A stretch of DNA of 32,723 nucleotides, taken from NCBI GenBank assembly GCA_009773755.1, contig WSZJ01000022.1, positions 1-32,723 of the forward strand, written 5' to 3'. The DNA comes from Planctomycetota bacterium. GTDB lineage: Bacteria > Planctomycetota > MHYJ01 > WSZJ01. Position numbers and translations under genes: made by a program. Positions 16,730 to 24,526 of the stretch are shown one piece after another. Within the stretch, counting starts at the first letter, position 1. Each line of letters starts with the position of its first letter. The notes beneath the pieces are model-generated. The model ran no database searches, was not told the DNA's origin, and worked only from the letters and a program-made list of their open reading frames with translations.

Positions 16730-17695
16730 TTATTTGGCGAGACGCGCGGCGCGGCGCGTATGCCCCTGCGTCAACCGGTCCAGCACTTCTTCCGCCGCAT
16801 CACCGGGCGTCATTCGCCCCGCCAGAACTTCCTCGATCCGCGTCTCCATCCACGCCGCCGCCGCCGGATCGTGCGCCAGCCGGCTCGAGAGCGCTTCTTC
16901 GACAAGCCGGGCGATCCTGAAGCGCAGCCGCGCGGCGCGGTGTTCGCGCAGCTTCCCCTCGCGCTCGAGCTTTTCGGTGTGCGCTTCGATCGCGGCGGCG
17001 GTCTCCGCGATTCCCTTCCCCGTCGCCGCTGCCGTCTGGACGATGGCGGGCGGCAGCCGGCTGGTGGACAGCTCGAAGCTCGAGCGGATCTGCGTTTCGA
17101 GGACGTCCGCGCCCGGGCGGTCGGCCTTGTTGATGACGATCACGTCGGCGATCTCCATGAGCCCGGACTTCATCGCCTGCACTCCGTCCCCCGACTCCGG
17201 CGACAGGATCACGATCGTCGTGTCGGTCACGCGCACGATCTCGATCTCGCTTTGCCCCACACCGACGGTTTCGACCATGACGACGTCTTTTCCGGAAGCG
17301 TCGAGCACGTCGCAGGCGTCGCACGTCGCGCGCGCCAGGCCGCCCAGCGCCCCGCGCGTCGCCATCGAACGGATGAAAACTCCCGGGTCCATTCCGACGG
17401 AGTTCATGCGGATCCGGTCGCCGAGCAGCGCGCCGCCGGTGAAGGGGCTCGACGGGTCGACCGCGACGATCCCGACGGTTCTGTTTTTCGAGCGCCAGTG
17501 CTTCGCCAGCTCGCTGACGAGGGTCGACTTTCCCACCCCGGGCGGCCCGGTGAACCCGATCCTGCGCGCCCGGCCGACGCGCGGGTAGAGCTCTTCCAGC
17601 AGCGCGCGCGCCCCCGGATCGCCGTTTTCAACGCACGTGATCGCGCGGGACAAGGCGCGGCGGTCGCCGGAAATGACGAGGGCGGCGAGGGACAT
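16730..17695 (-). CDS. meaB: MeaB/ArgK-type GTPase, chaperone of methylmalonyl-CoA mutase
   Basis: 321-residue G3E P-loop GTPase that loads or protects adenosylcobalamin on the mutase. Walker A is GPPGVGKS (50-57). VDPSSPFTGGALLGDR (79-94) is the family's switch region. VETVGVGQSEIE (141-152) and NKAD (189-192) follow, with a C-terminal helical dimerisation arm. It is the first gene of meaB - mutase large - mutase small - sppA, an arrangement that supports both this call and the mutase assignment. The frame runs open upstream, but ATG 17695 is the only start that matches family length. No Shine-Dalgarno is seen; TACCAT (17710-17705) lies 9 nt upstream and could be a -10 for a nearly leaderless mRNA. 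Confidence 0.95.
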   Translation of the reverse strand: MSLAALVISGDRRALSRAITCVENGDPGARALLEELYPRVGRARRIGFTGPPGVGKSTLVSELAKHWRSKNRTVGIVAVDPSSPFTGGALLGDRIRMNSVGMDPGVFIRSMATRGALGGLARATCDACDVLDASGKDVVMVETVGVGQSEIEIVRVTDTTIVILSPESGDGVQAMKSGLMEIADVIVINKADRPGADVLETQIRSSFELSTSRLPPAIVQTAAATGKGIAETAAAIEAHTEKLEREGKLREHRAARLRFRIARLVEEALSSRLAHDPAAAAWMETRIEEVLAGRMTPGDAAEEVLDRLTQGHTRRAARLAK

Positions 17696-17704
17696 GGTGA
17701 AAGG

Positions 17705-17710
17705 ATGGTA
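17705..17710 (-). promoter_or_regulatory. Candidate -10 (TACCAT) for the meaB-mutase-sppA operon
   Basis: On the minus strand TACCAT sits within GCTATACCAT, 9 nt before the meaB ATG. It is AT-rich against a GC-rich background and no ribosome site is present. No -35 was identified. Confidence 0.35.
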
Positions 17711-17749
17711 TAGCACGGGAGGGAGAAGGGAAAGCGCGGGGAGCGTGGT

Positions 17750-17855
17750 GGGTGCATGACCGGCGTTGCAATCGCCCTCGAGGAGGACGCTGCCAGCGCC
17801 AATGGCGGACCGCAGGCGGCCTCCCTGGCGACCCTGCAATACCGGTCATGCACCC
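17750..17855. repeat. 106-bp hairpin repeat with GTGCATGACCGG ends
   Basis: The arms are 17750-17770, starting GGGTGCATGACCGGCG, and 17835-17855, which on the minus strand starts GGGTGCATGACCGGTA. The 21-nt arms differ at two positions. Inner sequences (TCGCC, then GAGGACGCTGCC against GAGGCCGCCTGC) also pair, so the whole unit is one hairpin. The same end sequence bounds the 12852-13361 palindrome. Confidence 0.75.
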
Positions 17856-17861
17856 GAGCGT

Positions 17862-17894
17862 GGGGAAGAAGAGACGATTTTCAATTTCTTCCCC
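17862..17894 (-). terminator. Hairpin after the FG-GAP gene, possible terminator
   Basis: GGGGAAGAA (17862-17870) pairs with TTCTTCCCC (17886-17894) over a 15-nt loop. It begins right after the stop codon of the gene ending at 17895. There is no T-run after the stem, so it is either a weak intrinsic terminator or an mRNA end-stabilising hairpin. Confidence 0.45.
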
Positions 17895-19454
17895 TCACCT
17901 GCTGATCATCACCCTCACCCGATCTCCCCACCTCAGCGTCAGGTCCGCCTTCCCGTCCCCGTTGAACTCCCAGACGTCCATCCCGTCCGGCGCGTCCGTC
18001 TTCCCGTCCGTTTCCTTGTCGTTCACGTTGAACTTGAAGATGTCCGTCTTGTCGAAATCGACCGGCGACTTCTTCAGGAGCGCCTTCACTTCCATCCCTC
18101 TCGCCGCAGACAGCCACCCGTCGCTGTCCAGGCGCAGGATGTCTTTGCGGCCGTCGCCGTCCCAGTCGCCGTTGAATCTCAATTGCGGCATTCCCCCGCC
18201 CTTGTTCATCTTGTCGATGTCCACGTAAACGGTGTCCTTCCAGTCGTATTCGGCGGAATAGGACTGCTTGTTCTTGTCGAAGAGATAAATGAAATAGTCG
18301 ACCGGAACCTTCTGGAACACGACCTTGCCCGCGTTGGAAAGCATGCTTGTTTCGAAGCTCGCGATCGCGATGTCGTCAAACCCGTCCGCGTTCAGGTCCT
18401 CCAGCTGCGGGTTGAGCGAGATTCCCGGAAGCGAAATGCGCCAGTTCGGCGAGAGGCTGGCCAGCGCCTGGCCGCGGTTGCCGAGATACATGTAGTAGTC
18501 GGTCGCGATCGCGTCGATCTTCGACAGCTCCCCGCGCGTGAAGCTCGCCACGAAGTCCACGCCGCCGCCCCGGTTGACGTCCTTCAGCGTCGTGATCGCG
18601 GTCGCAATCTGGTCCTTGCGTTCCCGCTGCTGCAGAAACTGGAGCTGGAATTGACCGCTGGGTTCCGATGGAAACCGGATCCGGACGCCCCCGTCTTCCC
18701 CCTTCTCCGTCCCCTGCAGGAAATACACGAACTTGTCATGCCAGACCATGCAGACGTCCTGCTTGAAGTCCCCGTCGACGTCCTGGAATTCGACCTTCGG
18801 CACCGATTTCACGACCCGCACCCAGGCCGCGCCACCCTCCGGCGACTCCGACGCGGAGGGCATCGCCAGCGTGAACGCCCGGCCGTAAACCCCCGGCTTC
18901 GTCTGGACGTACAGCCGGTACGCGTCGCTCTGCGGAATCAAGAGGTCCGTCAGCCCGTTCCCGTCGAGGTCCGGCGGCCACATCCAGATCGGGAACGAAT
19001 CGTCCTGCGACAGGTCAAAAAATGTCTCCACCAGAAGCAGGCGCTTCGCCGCAAGTTCGTATTTCCGGTCCTTCTGCTCCCACACCCACGCACCGTCCCC
19101 CGTCAGGTACCCGATCTCCGTCCCCGGCGACTCCGTGAAATTCCCGAACAGCAGCACCGCCGCTTCTCCCGGCACGATCCACGTCTGGTCCGGCTTGCCG
19201 TCCATCTTCCCGCCCGCAATCTGCCACTTCACCGAGACGTACCGCGTCGCACTGTTCTCTCCGTTGTGCCCGAAATCCGTGTGCGTCGCGAGCAGGTCGC
19301 CCTTGCCGTCGCCGTCCAGGTCGTACGGAAAGACGTCCTGGATTTTTCCCTCGAAGCGGACGACGCCTTCGCTGAAGCGCTCGCGATGAAGTTCCTGGGA
19401 GCGCGCGGGGAGGGAGAAGAAAAGAAGAACGGCGGCGATGAAGTTCCGGGGCAT
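17895..19454 (-). CDS. Secreted FG-GAP/VCBS repeat protein
   Basis: 519-residue exported protein. A signal peptide (1-19, hydrophobic core AAVLLFFSLPARS) is followed by at least six calcium-binding-type loops spread along the chain: DLDGDGKGD (45-53), DLDGNGLTD (162-170), DVDGDFKQD (225-233), DLNADGFDD (about 355), DWDGDGRKD (about 440) and EFNGDGKAD near the C-terminus. These are the DxDxDGxxD loops of FG-GAP/VCBS beta-propeller blades, so a propeller is likely; the ligand is unknown. ATG 19454 is preferred over ATG 19463, because a TGATACGAT extended -10-like element overlaps the latter and ends 7 nt before 19454. It follows three HEAT-like exported protein genes on the same strand. Confidence 0.85.
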   Translation of the reverse strand: MPRNFIAAVLLFFSLPARSQELHRERFSEGVVRFEGKIQDVFPYDLDGDGKGDLLATHTDFGHNGENSATRYVSVKWQIAGGKMDGKPDQTWIVPGEAAVLLFGNFTESPGTEIGYLTGDGAWVWEQKDRKYELAAKRLLLVETFFDLSQDDSFPIWMWPPDLDGNGLTDLLIPQSDAYRLYVQTKPGVYGRAFTLAMPSASESPEGGAAWVRVVKSVPKVEFQDVDGDFKQDVCMVWHDKFVYFLQGTEKGEDGGVRIRFPSEPSGQFQLQFLQQRERKDQIATAITTLKDVNRGGGVDFVASFTRGELSKIDAIATDYYMYLGNRGQALASLSPNWRISLPGISLNPQLEDLNADGFDDIAIASFETSMLSNAGKVVFQKVPVDYFIYLFDKNKQSYSAEYDWKDTVYVDIDKMNKGGGMPQLRFNGDWDGDGRKDILRLDSDGWLSAARGMEVKALLKKSPVDFDKTDIFKFNVNDKETDGKTDAPDGMDVWEFNGDGKADLTLRWGDRVRVMISR

Positions 19455-19461
19455 CGGGCGC

Positions 19462-19467
19462 ATCGTA
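19462..19467 (-). promoter_or_regulatory. Candidate extended -10 (TGA-TACGAT) for a leaderless transcript
   Basis: On the minus strand TACGAT, preceded by TGA as in extended -10 elements, ends exactly 7 nt before ATG 19454. No Shine-Dalgarno is present. Confidence 0.45.
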
Positions 19468-19499
19468 TCACGCGCGGGATCGGCCGGTGTCCGGCCCTG

Positions 19500-21047
19500 T
19501 CACCTCTTCCATTGATTGGCCTTCGCGTCCCACGAGTACTTGTCGATGTCCTGCCGCCACGCTTGCCAGATCGCCGGATCGTCACCGGCCGGCAGGTCGT
19601 CGATGAACGCGCCCAGGCGGAGGCGGACTCCGGGAGGGCTGGTCTGCCCGTTGTCGAGGCACGCCGCGAGAGCAGGCCAGCCTTCTTTTCGGCCGCGGCG
19701 GAGAAGCGGGAGGGCGACTTCCAGCTGGACGAAGCCGTTCGACGCGTTGAGCCATGGAAGGATCCTGCGGATCTGGGCGTCGTCGCCCAGGGCGGCGACG
19801 GCCTGCGCGGCGCGGCCGTTGAGCCAGTCGGCGGGGTCGCCGGAGGTGTGTTCGTGAGATCTCGCGAACTCGAGCGCGAGGGCGGCGTGGCGGGGTTCGC
19901 CGGTTTCGGCGAGAGCCCAGAGGGCGGCGGTCAGCAGCTCATTGTCCTTCGTCGAGCGGATGACTTCGGCCAGCGCATCGCCGGAAACGGCATCTCGATA
20001 CTCGGGAGCGATGACGTTTCCTCCGAGTTGGCGCAGGACGGGGACGAGCTCGCCCGCGCTCGCAGGCAACTTCGCCGCCGCCATGATCCGCAGGACTTCG
20101 GACGGATGCGCTTCGATGTGACGTCTTGCCGCCGCCGCGGCGATGGGAGCGTGCGGCGCGAGCAGGCGGAGAGCCCCCGCGACCGCGTCTTTGTCGTCGC
20201 CGTCGAGCATCTTGACCCAGTCCTCGGGCTTCGCCGTCGAATTGAACCTGCGCCCGTCCCACGCAATGCACCCGCGATTTGCGGCGAGCCACTGGCGGTA
20301 CGGCGCGGCCTCGTCGGCCCTCGGCGCGAACAGGTCCCGCGTCTTTGCCCCCTCCCCCATCCGCGACTCCAGCAGCCAGCGCGCGGCGAACGCCATCCCG
20401 TCGACCTTCCACCGGTTGAGAGGAGACGGCCACCCCTTCTTCGCTTCGCCGACAAACGCCGCGAGAAGCGCTTCCGCGGCCTCCTCGGGCTTCCCGGAAC
20501 GCACCGCATACCCGCGGCGCATCAGCCCGTCCAGCGCCACCTCCGCCAGCGGTCGCCCCCGCCGCGCTGCAGCCCATCGCTTCCAGTCCTCCTGCTTCTC
20601 GCCGGTCAGCGATTCCAGCCAGGTGCGCGCCGCGAGGTCGAGCGTGATCGGCGTGAAGTCGACGAAGCAGCTCCCGCTGAAGAACATGTTCGGGACCTCG
20701 TCGGTGCGGCCGATCCATGAAGCGAGCACCGGGATTGCGTACGTGTCGAGCGCGAGCAGGTCCTTGTCGGCGGCTAGTTTCGAAGCGAATTTCTTCGCCA
20801 GCGCGTCGGCGCGATCGTTCACAGGCGCCTCGCGGCGGCGCTCGATCTCGCGCCGAATCGAAGCCACGGCCTCAGGGTCTTTGGCCTGCTCGAGCAAGCC
20901 TTCCATTTCGCGCGGCGACAGATCGCGCAGGTCCTTTTGCGCCTTCTCGCGGACCTGCGGGTCGTCGGCGCCAAGGCGGTCAAGGAGTTCGTCGGCCGCG
21001 AGGGGTGCGGCGAAGAAAAGGCTCAGCGCGAGAGCGAGGCATCGCAT
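19500..21047 (-). CDS. Exported HEAT-like repeat protein, paralog 3
   Basis: 515 residues. A signal peptide (CLALALSLFFAAPLAA, about 1-18) is followed by an N-terminal HEAT-like motif RLGADDPQVREKAQKDLRDL, shared with the two upstream paralogs. The rest is alpha-helical Ala/Leu/Arg-rich repeats (for example EVIRSTKDNELLTAALWALA). It ends with the family tail: WQAWRQDIDKYSWDAKANQW, matching the Trp/Tyr/Trp-Asp tails of the other copies. No catalytic motif is seen, and the role is probably protein binding in the periplasm. ATG 21047 is chosen because it gives a clean signal peptide; the longer open frame upstream overlaps the neighbouring gene and is Arg-rich shadow. No ribosome site is evident. 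Confidence 0.78.
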   Translation of the reverse strand: MRCLALALSLFFAAPLAADELLDRLGADDPQVREKAQKDLRDLSPREMEGLLEQAKDPEAVASIRREIERRREAPVNDRADALAKKFASKLAADKDLLALDTYAIPVLASWIGRTDEVPNMFFSGSCFVDFTPITLDLAARTWLESLTGEKQEDWKRWAAARRGRPLAEVALDGLMRRGYAVRSGKPEEAAEALLAAFVGEAKKGWPSPLNRWKVDGMAFAARWLLESRMGEGAKTRDLFAPRADEAAPYRQWLAANRGCIAWDGRRFNSTAKPEDWVKMLDGDDKDAVAGALRLLAPHAPIAAAAARRHIEAHPSEVLRIMAAAKLPASAGELVPVLRQLGGNVIAPEYRDAVSGDALAEVIRSTKDNELLTAALWALAETGEPRHAALALEFARSHEHTSGDPADWLNGRAAQAVAALGDDAQIRRILPWLNASNGFVQLEVALPLLRRGRKEGWPALAACLDNGQTSPPGVRLRLGAFIDDLPAGDDPAIWQAWRQDIDKYSWDAKANQWKR

Positions 21048-21079
21048 GCGAGAGTGAAGCGCGGGCGCAGGGACCAGGT

Positions 21080-21163
21080 TCACGGATTGAGTTTCCACCG
21101 CTTGCCCGCGGAATCCCACGAATACCGGTCGAGGGGGCCGCTTCCCCACGTCTTCCACTCGCT
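21080..21163 (-). pseudogene. Relic C-terminal tail of a further HEAT-like paralog
   Basis: Directly after the TGA of paralog 2, and in the same frame, come 27 sense codons and a stop. They end GPLDRYSWDSAGKRWKLNP and reproduce the family's C-terminal tail: Trp-Lys-x-Trp, Asp-Arg-Tyr-x-Trp-Asp, Lys-x-Trp, final Pro. The rest of such a copy is absent. It is most simply a remnant left when a tandem paralog was lost by recombination. TGA read-through, giving a doubled tail, cannot be excluded. Confidence 0.65.
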
Positions 21164-22762
21164 TCACGGCTTCCGCCTCCATTCTTTCGCTGCTTCGTCC
21201 CAATAATACGAAGCTGCTTCGTCGCGGGCCCACTTGGGCCACAAATCGTCCCGCAGCAATTCGGGAGCGCCGTCGACAAAATCCCGGACTTTCGCGCAGC
21301 GGCGGCGGTCGAGGAGGTCTCGGCGCGCGCGATCGACGATGAGGTCGAAACCCGCGCGGCGGCCGCGGCGGGCGAGCGCGATGGCGACGTCGATGCGCTC
21401 GTAGTTTTCCGGAGCGAGCTGGAGCCAGGCTTCGGCGAGGTCGAGGCTTTCGGCCATTCCGTCCTCGATGGCCGCGATCGCCGCGGCGCGCGCGACGACG
21501 TGGCCCTCGAATCCATCCTCGGCCTTGTACGCCTCCAGCAACGCGCGGGCGGACTCGCCGGCGACCCTCGCGTCGACGCGCGCGAGGCCCCGGAAGGCCC
21601 GCTCCCGGTCCTCGGGGTCGGCGGTGCGATCTCGCGCGAGGCTCGCCAGGTCGGCCGCGTTCGAGATTCTCCGGATCCAGGCGGCGTCCGGCTCCTTCCC
21701 GAGCGCGCGCAGCACTGCGGGAAGGTGCTCGCGCGGCGAGGGGATCGCGGCTTTCCCCATGACACGCAACACGAGGGTCGGGTTTGCCTCCACCCGGCTC
21801 CAGCACTCGGGCGGCACCCGCTCCGGCCAGCGCTCCAGCTCCGCAAGCGCCGCGAGCGCAACGCCATCCCGCGGTGAGCGCGTCGCCGCGACGAAGTCGT
21901 CGGGCCCCGCATGCGACACGATCCGGTTTCCCTTCCGCCAGAACGTCCTCCCGCACGCCTCGATCCAGTCGAGCGCGGCGTCCAGCTCCTGGCCCTCTCG
22001 CGATTGCGGGGGACAGCCCTTGAAGAGCTCACCCGTGAGCCGCGCGAACGACTCCATCATCTCGGGCGTCGAGGGCCGAAGCGGCCGCACGCCCGGTGCC
22101 AGAGCGCCTGCCAGAGGAATGCGCCCGGCCAGGAGAAACTCCGCCGCCACCACGTCGGGATCCGCGTCGCGCACCCGGAACCCGCGCCCCTCCAGCCCCT
22201 CAAACCGGATTTCCTCCCACGACATCCCCCGCGTCTTCGCACGGAACGCTTCCCACGCCGCCGTATCGGCGCCGATGTCCGCCAGCGTGTACGCCCGCAG
22301 CCACCGCGTCCCCGCCTGCGCCAGTTTCACCGGGTCTGGATGCTCCTCGAAAAAGGGGTTCTTTTCGTCCCTGCCCTTCGCCTCTTCTGAAATCCCCTCC
22401 GAGTGCTTCAGCCAGTACAGGAAAACCCGCTCTGGCGCGACCTTCCACTGGAGCACCTCGACCAGCGTCAATTCGTTCCGCGCGGCCCTCCACGCATAGT
22501 CTTTCGCGTACGCCCTCGGACCGCCGTCCTCGAGAAACTCCGCGATCTCGAGAAGCGCCGCCCGTGCTTCCGCGTCGGTCGCCTTCTCCGCCGCGTCGCG
22601 CAGCGCCGGCGCGACGCGCTCGTCTTGTTTGAGAAGTTCGTCGCGAGCCGCCCGCCGAACCTTCGGGTCATCCGAGGCGAGCTTGATCGCGAGGTCGGCG
22701 ACGTCGGGGTCGGCGAACGCCGGAGTGACGGCGACGAGGAGAACGGCGAGGAAGCGTCTCAT
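21164..22762 (-). CDS. Exported HEAT-like repeat protein, paralog 2
   Basis: 532 residues. Signal peptide MRRFLAVLLVAVTPAFA, then IKLASDDPKVRRAARDELLK and TDAEARAALLEIAEFLED, which match paralog 1 nearly motif for motif. The middle is helical and Trp/Arg-rich, with a block (LDWIEACGRTFWRKGNRIVS) corresponding to EEWIAANKGFLVEAERKIAT in paralog 1. The tail WPKWARDEAASYYWDEAAKE followed by WRRKP is the family's C-terminal motif. ATG 22762 is chosen because it overlaps the preceding gene's TGA as ATGA and begins the signal peptide; a start 5 codons upstream is less likely. No enzyme motif is seen. It is probably a periplasmic scaffold or binding protein. Confidence 0.8.
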   Translation of the reverse strand: MRRFLAVLLVAVTPAFADPDVADLAIKLASDDPKVRRAARDELLKQDERVAPALRDAAEKATDAEARAALLEIAEFLEDGGPRAYAKDYAWRAARNELTLVEVLQWKVAPERVFLYWLKHSEGISEEAKGRDEKNPFFEEHPDPVKLAQAGTRWLRAYTLADIGADTAAWEAFRAKTRGMSWEEIRFEGLEGRGFRVRDADPDVVAAEFLLAGRIPLAGALAPGVRPLRPSTPEMMESFARLTGELFKGCPPQSREGQELDAALDWIEACGRTFWRKGNRIVSHAGPDDFVAATRSPRDGVALAALAELERWPERVPPECWSRVEANPTLVLRVMGKAAIPSPREHLPAVLRALGKEPDAAWIRRISNAADLASLARDRTADPEDRERAFRGLARVDARVAGESARALLEAYKAEDGFEGHVVARAAAIAAIEDGMAESLDLAEAWLQLAPENYERIDVAIALARRGRRAGFDLIVDRARRDLLDRRRCAKVRDFVDGAPELLRDDLWPKWARDEAASYYWDEAAKEWRRKP

Positions 22763-24285
22763 TTCCTGAAACCCCACCGCTTTTCGGCCTCGCGCCAGAC
22801 GTAACGGTCACTCCCAAGGGTGGCCCACCTGGACCATTCATCACGACTGTAGCCTTCGGGCGCGCCATCGACCTGCTCGCGCACCCACGCGCACTCGACA
22901 GGGACGAGCTTTCGTTCGGCAGCAAGCGCTACGGCCAATTCGAGGCCCGAGCGATGGCCGATCTTGAAGAGCGCGAAAACGACCTGCCGGCGCTCGTGCG
23001 AGGGCTCGGCGTCGCGGGCCCACGCGGCGATTTCGTCAAGTTGCGATGGGTCGGTTGCCTTTCCGAGAAGCTCGAGGGCGACCTCGCCGACATTGCGTCC
23101 CGGCTCAGGCTCGCAGAATTGAGTATCCCGAAGGGCTTCAGCGACCGCGTCCAGCCCCTGTTTTCCACCGATTTCGTTCAAGATCGCGAAAACTGTCGCG
23201 CGCCGAACATCAGACGGATCGCTTTCCTGAAGCCAGCGGATGAGCTGTTCCTCGCGCCAGATCGGAAGGAAGTCGGTGTGCTCCCAGCTGTCCCTGGCCA
23301 CGGTCAAAAGGCGCCCGAAAATCTCGTCCGGCGGACGCTTTCCCGCTCGGGCCATGAGGGGAAAGACCAGGTCAGCGTGGCGCTCCGTCAGGTCCCACGC
23401 CGTGTCCGGAACGGCGGTCGGCGCCTCGAACAAGGCGCGCAGCGCGCCACGGACGCGGAGGCGGTGATTGCTTGAAAGGAGATCGACGTAGTGCTCAATC
23501 GGCGCGCGAGTCGCTATCTTTCGCTCCGCTTCAACCAGGAATCCCTTGTTCGCGGCGATCCACTCTTCCAGTTGCCCACGGTCGTCGTCGCCGCAGCCGG
23601 GAACGCTTGCGTCGTAGCGGAGAGAAAGGTACTCCGTCATCGACCTGCCAGTGGCCTCGGACCTGCGAGACTCAATCCACCTCTTCGCGCTCGCAAGGTG
23701 ACTTGCCCGGCGATACAAATCTGCGTCCCGGACCCGGTAGCCCGCCTTCTCAAGTTCGCGGGATCTGATTTCGTCCAGCGACGCGCCGCTGTGAAGGGTG
23801 AGAAAGTCGCGCCATCCTTCTTCGCTGCCGCGCGCGGGGGCAAAGGTCAACGCTTCTATCATCTCGGAGGTCAGCACCTGGACTGCTGCTTGCGAAGCGT
23901 ACGCATTCGCGACGAATTCCTCCGGATGTTCGAAGACCCTGACGAGCGCCGGGAGGGCCTCGACCCCTTCCCGTCGCACCCACTCCTCAACCGGAAATCC
24001 GGAGTTCAGAATGCGGCGCGCGACTTCCAGCACCGCGCGATCCCGAATCAGTTCCGCGATTTCTCGAAGCGCTGCGCGCGCTTCCGCATCGGTGACCAGA
24101 AAGGAGTGCGCTTCCAAATCGTCCGCGCGCTCAAGCCCGAGGGAGAGCGCCTCTTCGCGCGCGGCAGAGCGCACCTCGGGGTCATCGCTGGCGAGGCGAT
24201 TCGCGAGGCGTTCGAGAGCCGGCCGGGGAGAATCCTCGGCGGCAAGGGGCAGCGCTAGGGCGATGGCGAATAGGAACTTGCGCAT
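22759..24285 (-). CDS. Exported HEAT-like repeat protein, paralog 1
   Basis: 508 residues and first gene of the HEAT-like cluster. Signal peptide MRKFLFAIALALPLAA, then NRLASDDPEVRSAAREEALS and TDAEARAALREIAELIRDRA, the shared N-terminal motifs. Later segments (ESDPSDVRRATVFAILNEIG, EPSHERRQVVFALFKIGHRS) look like degenerate HEAT repeats. The tail WSRWATLGSDRYVWREAEKR followed by WGFRK is conserved in all copies. It overlaps paralog 2 by 4 nt. Upstream is a 241-bp divergent gap shared with leuS. No Shine-Dalgarno lies immediately before the ATG (AAATACAAC). Function unknown. The conserved tail suggests a docking or sorting role, which is speculation. Confidence 0.8.
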   Translation of the reverse strand: MRKFLFAIALALPLAAEDSPRPALERLANRLASDDPEVRSAAREEALSLGLERADDLEAHSFLVTDAEARAALREIAELIRDRAVLEVARRILNSGFPVEEWVRREGVEALPALVRVFEHPEEFVANAYASQAAVQVLTSEMIEALTFAPARGSEEGWRDFLTLHSGASLDEIRSRELEKAGYRVRDADLYRRASHLASAKRWIESRRSEATGRSMTEYLSLRYDASVPGCGDDDRGQLEEWIAANKGFLVEAERKIATRAPIEHYVDLLSSNHRLRVRGALRALFEAPTAVPDTAWDLTERHADLVFPLMARAGKRPPDEIFGRLLTVARDSWEHTDFLPIWREEQLIRWLQESDPSDVRRATVFAILNEIGGKQGLDAVAEALRDTQFCEPEPGRNVGEVALELLGKATDPSQLDEIAAWARDAEPSHERRQVVFALFKIGHRSGLELAVALAAERKLVPVECAWVREQVDGAPEGYSRDEWSRWATLGSDRYVWREAEKRWGFRK

Positions 24286-24373
24286 GTTGTATTTCGAAGT
24301 CCCCTCAACAGTCTAACGATGCGCCTCGCGCGACGGATGTGGCAATTGGGGGAAGTGTCGGCCGGAGTTGGGT

Positions 24374-24400
24374 GGGCATGGGCAAGGGCAAGGGCAAGGG
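24374..24400 (+). repeat. Short GGGCAA tandem repeat in the leuS upstream gap
   Basis: GGGCAT followed by three GGGCAA units and GGG. It lies in the 241-bp divergent gap (24286-24526) between the HEAT-like cluster and leuS. The gap otherwise holds a small GC hairpin (CCCGC/GCGGG around 24447-24462) and a possible -10 TATTCT at 24468-24473. No gene is seen in it. Confidence 0.5.
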
Positions 24401-24526
24401 AAACAGCCCTGAACCTTTCTTGGGAGGAGAGCCATCAATAAACTGTCCCGCTCCTCCGCGGGATTGCTATTCTCCCCGCTCGACAGCGTCCCCCTTGGGA
24501 CGCCGTTTTTTTCAACGGACCCCCGC

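Noticed and set aside
14903..17713. A 936-residue rightward open frame antisense to the mutase and meaB genes
   Set aside because: It mirrors the true genes codon by codon, is rich in Arg/His/Asp/Val as expected of GC-rich antisense frames, and lacks start signals and recognisable domains.
17766..20720. A 984-residue rightward open frame antisense to the FG-GAP and HEAT-like genes
   Set aside because: Shadow of two leftward genes with signal peptides and clear motifs; composition is Arg/Val/Pro-rich without hydrophobic cores.
24286..24526. T-box or leader-peptide control of leuS
   Set aside because: No run of Leu codons, no T-box-like conserved sequence and no antiterminator/terminator pair with a T-run could be found.
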